A stretch of DNA of 25,692 bases from assembly GCA_032433595.1 (NCBI GenBank), contig JASWJB010000472.1, forward strand, positions 1 through 25,692. Direction: 5' to 3'. Positions 20,150 through 25,692 of the stretch are shown in pieces. Under the pieces are notes generated by a model. The model was not told the DNA's origin. It was given only the letters and a program-made list of their open reading frames with translations, and searched no databases. This stretch comes from Conoideocrella luteorostrata (taxonomy: Eukaryota > Ascomycota > Sordariomycetes > Hypocreales > Clavicipitaceae). Every line of letters begins with the position of its first letter. The stretch's first letter is position 1. A program made the translations under genes and the position numbers.

Positions 20150-21851
20150 ATGCCTCGCGTCTTCAATCAATCAGGTAATCCCAAGCCTAGGAATTATCTT
20201 CTGAGAAATTTAAGCTGAGAGAACAAGCATGGTAGGAGCAAATTGTGACCGTCGCTTTTGCTGTTTGGTTAAAAGCTAACACGCTATGTTAACAGCAATA
20301 CGTGTCGGCGACGCAAAGTGAAGTGTACAGCATAACCGCGGAATGACTAACAGTTATAAATTTTTTAAACATGATGAATAACACATTATATCGCAGGTGA
20401 TGAGTTTCAGCCAATCTGCGGCCCTTGCACAAAGGCTGGGCGATACTGTAGCCGCGTTCCCACAAGCCCGAGAGCAGCAGTGGAGCGCAATGGTCGAGGT
20501 AAGCCATCCATTTTGTCCTAATGAGCTGAGGGCCGCCGTCGAAAATTAATCTCGCGGAATCTCTAGTTTACGATAACCCAAGAGAGGATGTGAAACGTAC
20601 AGAAATAGCGTGGCATCTTCACCACTACGTCTCTAGCTTGGCGGCATGGTATGACCTCGGCGACTCTCGCCAGCGCTTTGGTACGATCGTTGCTGAGCTT
20701 GCTCTGGATGAACCGTTACTATTCAGTGCATTAATAGCCCTATCGGCCATGCATGTGAGCCAGACCACAGCAAAAAGAGCAAAGAAAGTGGCAGAGACCT
20801 ATCACAAGAGGTGCATCAGACAGCTCATCGCATTGGATGACGACAGTCCCCTTGTGTATAATGGAATCGCCTTGGCGGTAGCTTGTCTGCTACGTTCTTA
20901 CGAGATACTAGATGGTATGTATAATTTGACAGGGAAACGCTGTACGTATTTGAACTGACAGGCTGCAGAAGATATTGATCCCAACAGACACTTGCAAGGT
21001 GCATACTCATTCGCATCTTGCGAAGTTGCCCTTACAGGAGGTGGTTCCGATGGGCTATTTGCCGCCGGATTCTGGAATTATCTTCGCGAAGACATCACTT
21101 TTAGTCTGTTTGAAGTGCGCCCCTTGAAAATAAACCTGCGATCATTTGACGTTCCGACGATGCTTGCAAGACAAGGTCCCTTGAACTCTATATCTATTAT
21201 ACTTGGCAAGGTGATCAATGCAGCCTTCATGCAGGACATGTGTGACAATGAGTGGAAAACTTTGGCGGGCATGGCTCATTTGTGGCTTAATGGGCTGTCA
21301 GACGCACAACGAGCCTATTCAAGACTGAACTTTCCCAAGGCTCTTCCGAAAGTGTGGTTTCTTCAAGAAGCCCATGGTAGGTCTATGACGTGCATGGCTG
21401 TTGCTAAGACTATTAGATCATCCACAACGACTAATCCAATTGTTAGCTTCTGCGATGCATTATTTCCTGACTGCTTCTAGTATACTCGCCGCAACTGCTA
21501 AACCAGGGCAGTTGTCAAAGCTAAGGCAACTGGATAACACAGTGGCGACATTAAATACGAAACACATTTGCCGAGAGGAGCTGCTTAATGCGTATGCCTC
21601 TGAATTATGTGGCATTGCCTTCACAACAAGCATCCCATCAGTATTAGTCAATGCTTTCGGTCCAATATCTTATTGTATGTGAATGCCTGCGGGACTTGGA
21701 AAGGAGAATCCTAACGCAAACAGGTGCCAAAAACCTTCACCACGAGGGTCCGCGAGATGAGGTGGTGCGGAACTTGAATGCATGCAAAAAGACTACCGGA
21801 TGGCCAATCGAAAGACTTGTTCGCGATTTGAAGAAATCTTGGGAGACTTGA
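20150..21851 (+). CDS. Zn2Cys6 (fungal binuclear cluster) transcription factor, about eight exons
   Basis: Proposed exons are 20150-20174, 20222-20231, 20296-20324, 20397-20498, 20567-20914, 20969-21376, 21447-21674 and 21724-21851 (1278 nt, 425 aa). The cluster is complete: C12-x2-C15-x6-C22-x6-C29-x2-C32-x6-C39, reading CNTCRRRKVKC then DEFQPICGPCTKAGRYC. An intron splits the codon of C22. Residues from about 75 on are the helical fungal-specific regulatory region (LLFSALIALSAMH, PLVYNGIALAVACLLRSYEIL), most like the Fungal_trans_2 family. Internal introns are 49-72 bp with good donors and branch sites. The weakest part is the start. It needs a 10-nt exon (20222-20231) to supply the first cysteine in frame, and exon 1 encodes only MPRVFNQS. 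At 425 aa it is on the short side for the class. A nuclear regulator is certain by fold. Its targets are unknown, with the adjacent oxygenase a candidate. Confidence 0.85.
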
Positions 21852-22186
21852 GTGTGGGACGTCAATATGGTGCGACTCAAATTGGGGTTTAGCTGGAATA
21901 GCGCACGCACATCCGGAGTAGTTACTCTACTGGACGGCATGATACTCGAAGTAGTATTATTGCACGGCCGGGAATCCTGAGCTCGGCTTTCAGCTACGGC
22001 ATGATGCTCGAAGTAGTATTATTGCACGGCCGGGAATCCCGAGCTCGGCTTTCAGCAGTTACGGCTATCCACTTCCATGTTGGGGTTATAAAGAGGGCAT
22101 CATCACCCAATTTGAAAATAAGTTTATTTCATTTACATTTTACAAAGGCAGATAACTTTTGATTTCTTCTGTTTTTAAAGTCCACC
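21852..22186. promoter_or_regulatory. Promoter region of the PhyH-like oxygenase gene, with duplicated element and TATA box
   Basis: This 335-bp space lies between the end of the Zn2Cys6 gene and the oxygenase start, both on the plus strand. It holds a 62-bp tandem duplication (21935-22056) and a TATAAA at 22087-22092, about 95 bases before the ATG at 22187. The spacing fits a core promoter with an upstream regulatory block. Confidence 0.6.
21935..22058. repeat. 62-bp tandem duplication with Zn2Cys6-type half-sites
   Basis: Units 21935-21996 and 21997-22056 align with two substitutions (A to G at 21944/22006, T to C at 21978/22040) plus a small change at the junction. Unit 2 contains CGG-N5-CCG (22031-22041) and the perfect palindrome CCGAGCTCGG (22039-22048). 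In unit 1 the T at 21978 breaks both (CGG-N5-CTG). Paired CGG/CCG triplets are the classic target of dimeric Zn2Cys6 proteins. Binding is inferred. Confidence 0.85.
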
Positions 22187-23229
22187 ATGCGAGTATTCCG
22201 TCGTCAGCCCTTTTTTCTGCGCCGCACCATGGCCACGCTTTCATGTCCAACTTACAACTTCCCTGCCGTTATAAAACCCTCTGCCAATGAAATAGCCAAT
22301 TCTGCCCTGAATGTCCGAAACCTCAAGAAAGCCGTCCGCCATGTGCACCGCGATGGCCTTGTAGTGATTAGCGATGTAGTGCCCCATGCGCATCTAGATC
22401 ACTTGAACACCCGAATGGTCCAGGATGCGCTCAAGTTGCAAGCCAGAGGCGAAGACGGGCCATTCAACTATAACCTAGGAAATATGCAACAGGACGCTCC
22501 TCCTGTAGCGGAATTTTTCAACCCTTCTATTTTCATTAGTATGCTGCTCCGCTCCGTCAGATTTTAGCTGTCCCTGACTTGCAACTTCTATCAGACCCCG
22601 TCGCCACACAAGTGACATCCGCAGTGCTCGGGCCAAGACCAAAATGGACATTCTACTCTGCCGACTCAGCCATGCCTCCGATTCCGGGGTCATCTCCTCA
22701 GCTCCAACCAGTTCACTCGGACGCCGACTTCAGCCATCCGGATCATCCCTTTGCGCTTGTGGTTAATGTTCCGCTCGTAACCATGGACCCTCGCAATGGC
22801 TCAACTGAGATCTGGCCAGGCACCCACAACAACGATATTTCTGCCCAAGAAGGCGCTCACGGAGACAGAGCGAGCGGTCGCATCAGAGAAACCTTCCTTG
22901 CTGAGCGGACCGAGATATGTCCTCCTGTGCAGCCCACAATTAAGAAAGGCTCCATTTTGATTCGTGATTTGCGTCTCTGGCACGCCGGTATGCCCAACTA
23001 CTCGCAAGATGTGCGCATCATGCTGGCCATGATTCATTTTGCGCCGTGGTACAGGAATTCAATGAGGTTAGAGTTTGCGCATGATGTGCGTCCGCTACTT
23101 GAAGAGTTAGACAGGGAGGGAAAGTTAGGCTTGCAGGCTGCAGTCGATTGGACTGAGAGTGAAGCATTGATTGACAGTTACTTGGACCGGGGGTTTGGTA
23201 ACAGCTATAATTTTGATCAGGAGAAGTGA
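22187..23229 (+). CDS. Phytanoyl-CoA dioxygenase-like Fe(II)/2-oxoglutarate oxygenase, two exons
   Basis: Exons are 22187-22538 and 22595-23229 (987 nt, 328 aa). The 56-bp intron has a GTATGC donor and a CTGAC branch site, and the join reads NPSIFINPVATQV. Two starts have good context, 22187 and 22229 (CACCATGG). The longer N-terminus is Arg/Phe-rich and might direct the protein to mitochondria. The jelly-roll iron site is complete: H158-S-D160 in QPVHSDADF, distal H247 in LRLWHAG, and R258 as the 2-oxoglutarate-binding arginine. PLVTMDPRNGSTEIWPGTH is typical of the fungal PhyH family. The enzyme should hydroxylate or otherwise oxidise an unknown small molecule with loss of CO2 from 2-oxoglutarate. 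The preceding Zn2Cys6 gene and the duplicated upstream element suggest specific regulation. Confidence 0.92.
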
Positions 23230-23493
23230 TAAAAGGTTGATGTCTCTTATGGGGACGCGTACGTGGATTATCACCTAGTTGGGTTACCTATTAGTTGGAC
23301 TTTTACCAGAGCATGGAATGAATCTTTGCTTAATATTAAAAGGAATGTCAAGAATTACCCGATACCCAGAATTATCCCAAGTCCAGAATTATCTGATCAA
23401 CTCTCCTCTTACATCTACAGGTACCCCTACCTTGTACTCCGTAGATAGAATAGAAAAACCTACCCGCTGAAATCTCCAAACCCGCCGCTGGCC

Positions 23494-24103
23494 ATGGCGC
23501 CCGCGCCACAGGCTGCTATATCGATGGCCGATGGACCGCGTCTAAGCCGGCTCCCGGGAACCCCAAACCGCAGGCCACAAGAGGCTATCATCAACAACAG
23601 CCTCCCGGTGCGAAATGGTCCATTCATCCCCAGCAGTAGCCCAGTCCAAAGGCATGTAACATACCTGCACACTAGGCAACAAGCAGCGCAACCCATCACC
23701 CGCGCCAGCGACAATCCTTTTGGACCTCTGGTTGAAGTACCGGAGGAACCAGCAGACCCACCCAATACTGCAGAGGAAGCCATCGCGAACGGTCAGGAAG
23801 AGCTTGACATCCGTGCCAAGATTGTAAGCGCATACACGGCGGCGATCTCTCAATGCACACAGCAATTCACCAGCAGCTACGGCAAAAAGTTCGCAAACCA
23901 CCCCCAGAAGACTCTTTTCCAGCATTGGCAAACGTATCGCGGAAGCAGTCAGGCTTCAGGAGGCGGCAAACTTTGCTGCCATCGCAAAAAATGCCGCATC
24001 TCGTCGGCCAGGGAACGAAAGAATCCCCCACTCCAAGTCAGCGCAATACCACCCAGCCAGCTACGATTTCCCACCAAATGACCCTGGCCGGAACGCCGAG
24101 TAA
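23494..24103 (+). pseudogene. Broken open frame of unknown family, possibly gag-like from a retroelement
   Basis: The first frame, starting MAPAPQAAISMADG at 23494, is Pro/Gln-rich and runs into a helical stretch (DIRAKIVSAYTAAISQCTQQ) to about 23905. The reading then jumps to the next frame, giving LFSSIGKRIAEAVRLQEAAN and NAASRRPGNERI and ending in TAA at 24101-24103. One extra C in the run at about 23901-23905 explains the shift. Both halves have protein-like composition, so a single recent lesion in a gene of about 200 codons is likely, or a truncated copy of a longer one. A disordered Pro-rich head with a short helical region resembles ORF1/gag-like proteins of fungal LINE elements, but no zinc knuckle or reverse transcriptase follows. 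A sequencing error is also possible. Confidence 0.4.
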
Positions 24104-24201
24104 GCATTGGCACTTTACTGCCCCTCGTAGCCTCTGGGGAACTTCCCCACAAGCTCACTCATTGAGTCGATGAGCCTTGTTGACTGTTAATATGCATGGT
24201 A

Positions 24202-25357
24202 TTATGTTTGAATGGATTCCAGCACATACATTTGACGGTAACTATTGTCTTTGCCTCTATAGAGAATCGAATCCAGGATGTTGACGCGGGTGGCATACAG
24301 TGCGTTTCGGTCGTCGTAGTCTTCCTCAGGTTGAGATTTGGGAAAGTATCTATAGTAGCTGTCTCTATACGATGCGTTTATATTATTCCAAGGTTGCCTC
24401 CAGACGCCAAGCTCATCTGCTTGCCAGTCAGCCGCGCAGACTTGGATCAGTACTGAGGAAACGGCTTACATTCATTGTGAGCATAAAAGCTTGCGGCGTC
24501 AAAGATGATAGGTTTCTGGCTATCTCCATCCATGGATGCGTTGCCATGCCAGAGGTCGCCATGAATTAGGCACGCCTTAATGGATCGACCGCCGGTCTCA
24601 AGAGGCCGGAGCAGACGAGGGATGACTTTGTCAAAGAAGCTCTTTGAGAGTCTAACAAGTTCTTCGCTAGGGCCGTGCACCTGTTGCTCTAGATCAAATA
24701 AGGCCCGAGTAGACCTGGTGAAGTACTCTTCCCAGGTAGCTGACCATCCATGGTCAATCGGGATATTACCATGGCATGTAGCTACATCAAAGCCGAAACA
24801 TCCATTCGGAGAGGCGCTGTTCCGATGGAGCTCAGTTATTTGCTCTAGAAACGCCTCAATGCTTGGGAGCTCATTAGTTATATGTCGGAACTCGCAAAGA
24901 AAAAAGTGAGCGTCGGGGAGCGCCTCATAGGTACCGCACGCGATGGGTCGAGGTATAAGACTTGGATTGACGTTGTATATGTGAGTCATGGCGGCAAACT
25001 CGCCACGCATAATCTTTCGTCCGCCGTCTCCAATTGCAATCTATTTGGTCGATTGATTAGTTACTGAGCAGGCATCAAAGCTTGCTGGCAGGAACTACCT
25101 TGAGGAAGTATTGAACCGGGCGGCCGTCACACTCCGATTCTATTTTCGCCGTACGCGTCCAGGAGCTAACACCATGAGGAGTTATTTTTTTGACGTATGT
25201 TCCTGCCGGCAACTCTGTTCGACACGTCAGCCGGCACACCAGTGCTGAGATGCGAGCATGAAGTTGACGGACTTTGCACCACCTGTGGATCAATGATCTG
25301 AATGACCTTTGCGGGTACGTCTGTCCCCCCTTCGTGCTCTGCATGGTGATTATCCAT
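24202..25357 (-). CDS. Fructosamine/ketosamine-3-kinase family protein, four exons
   Basis: Exons on the minus strand are 25357-25273, 25214-25099, 25040-24470 and 24416-24202 (987 nt, 328 aa). Introns 2 and 3 (58 and 53 bp) have GTAGTT and GTAAGC donors with CTAAT and CTGAC branch sites. Intron 1 (58 bp) needs a weak GTCCGT donor, but a CTGAC branch site precedes its CAG, and the join VVQKLPAGTYVKKI matches the family. Family landmarks are SSWTRTAKI, YFLK as the ATP-binding lysine (about K67), GGRKIMRGEF, and GTYEALPDAHFFLCEF. The catalytic loop is HGDLWHGN (about 227-234), and D248 in FDAASFYAHNE binds metal. The enzyme phosphorylates the sugar carbon 3 of fructosamines or ribulosamines so that glycated proteins can be repaired. 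It is cytosolic, and its size is normal. ATG 25357 is the first in frame. Confidence 0.9.
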
Positions 25358-25629
25358 GGCGTCGCTGTCGGTATGGCCTGTGTTTGTGCTGAGCAGAGGG
25401 ATTAAGCCCAGTGTCCCGGACACCACCTAGTCTGCATGTTACTCTCTCCTAACCACAACCTGGGCCACTTCGCCGGAATGTTAATCCGTGGCGTGTTGGA
25501 CTGCTTGGTGGGAGGATTGGAATTTACGAATCGAGGGTCTCCTTAGGCAAACTTTCAAAATATTGACTGGCCGGTTTGTCTCTACAGGACTGACTATTCG
25601 GAGCACGACCGCCGCCAGCCAGTCCACAG

Positions 25630-25633
<4 letters not shown>
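25358..25633. other. Upstream region of the ketosamine-kinase gene
   Basis: This is non-coding DNA between the kinase start and the terminal microsatellite, and presumably holds its promoter. I see no motif stronger than background. Confidence 0.4.
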
Positions 25634-25680
<47 letters not shown>

Positions 25681-25682
25681 TG
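25634..25682. repeat. CT/GT compound microsatellite
   Basis: About 15 CT units pass directly into about 10 GT units. Together with the GT/GA tract at the left edge, the window is bounded by two dinucleotide tracts. No gene overlaps it. Confidence 0.95.
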
Positions 25683-25692
25683 CCAGACGAAG

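Noticed and set aside
1..25692. tRNA, rRNA and CRISPR signals
   Set aside because: I saw no credible T-loop/anticodon arrangement, no rRNA-like block and no spaced direct-repeat array.

Overview
The window looks like nuclear DNA of a filamentous ascomycete. Most genes are split by short introns (49-175 bp) with GTRNGT-like donors and mostly CTAAC/CTGAC-like branch points, start codons lie in CACCATGG-like contexts, and the gene content (NRC-2 kinase, Mug190, a Zn2Cys6 factor, DHA1 transporter) is fungal. A Sordariomycete, probably Hypocreales, is my best guess, based partly on the dense intergenic TACGGAGTA/TACTCCGTA motif. That lineage call is inference.

Layout, left to right. A GT/GA microsatellite opens the window. 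A four-exon NRC-2-type AGC kinase follows (379-2546, minus). Then comes about 3 kb of non-coding DNA rich in the TACGGAGTA motif, with an 11-bp tandem repeat. Next are an AT-hook/C2H2 zinc-finger protein (5506-6534, minus), a decayed kinase-like relic (about 7144-7456, plus) and a three-exon atypical short-chain dehydrogenase (8463-9349, plus). This converges on a large Mug190-type SMP/C2 membrane-contact protein (9598-13396, minus). A GFA/CENP-V zinc enzyme (14840-15511, minus) and a DHA1 MFS transporter (16318-18269, minus) follow, separated by gene-free DNA.

The right end, after about 1.9 kb without genes, carries a short Zn2Cys6 transcription factor in about eight exons (20150-21851, plus). 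A phytanoyl-CoA-dioxygenase-like Fe(II)/2-oxoglutarate oxygenase follows directly (22187-23229, plus). Between the two lies a 62-bp tandem duplication carrying CGG/CCG palindromes of the type bound by Zn2Cys6 dimers, so a regulator-target pair is a testable idea. Next are a single-frameshift open frame of unknown, perhaps transposon gag-like, origin (23494-24103, plus) and a four-exon fructosamine/ketosamine-3-kinase (24202-25357, minus). A CT/GT microsatellite closes the window.

The genes do not form one pathway. The left two thirds look like ordinary housekeeping loci. The right third (regulator, oxygenase, broken frame, sugar-amine kinase) looks more accessory. All exon joins were made by eye from splice motifs and frame continuity. 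For each multi-exon model the summed exon length is a multiple of three. I found no tRNA, rRNA or CRISPR array.
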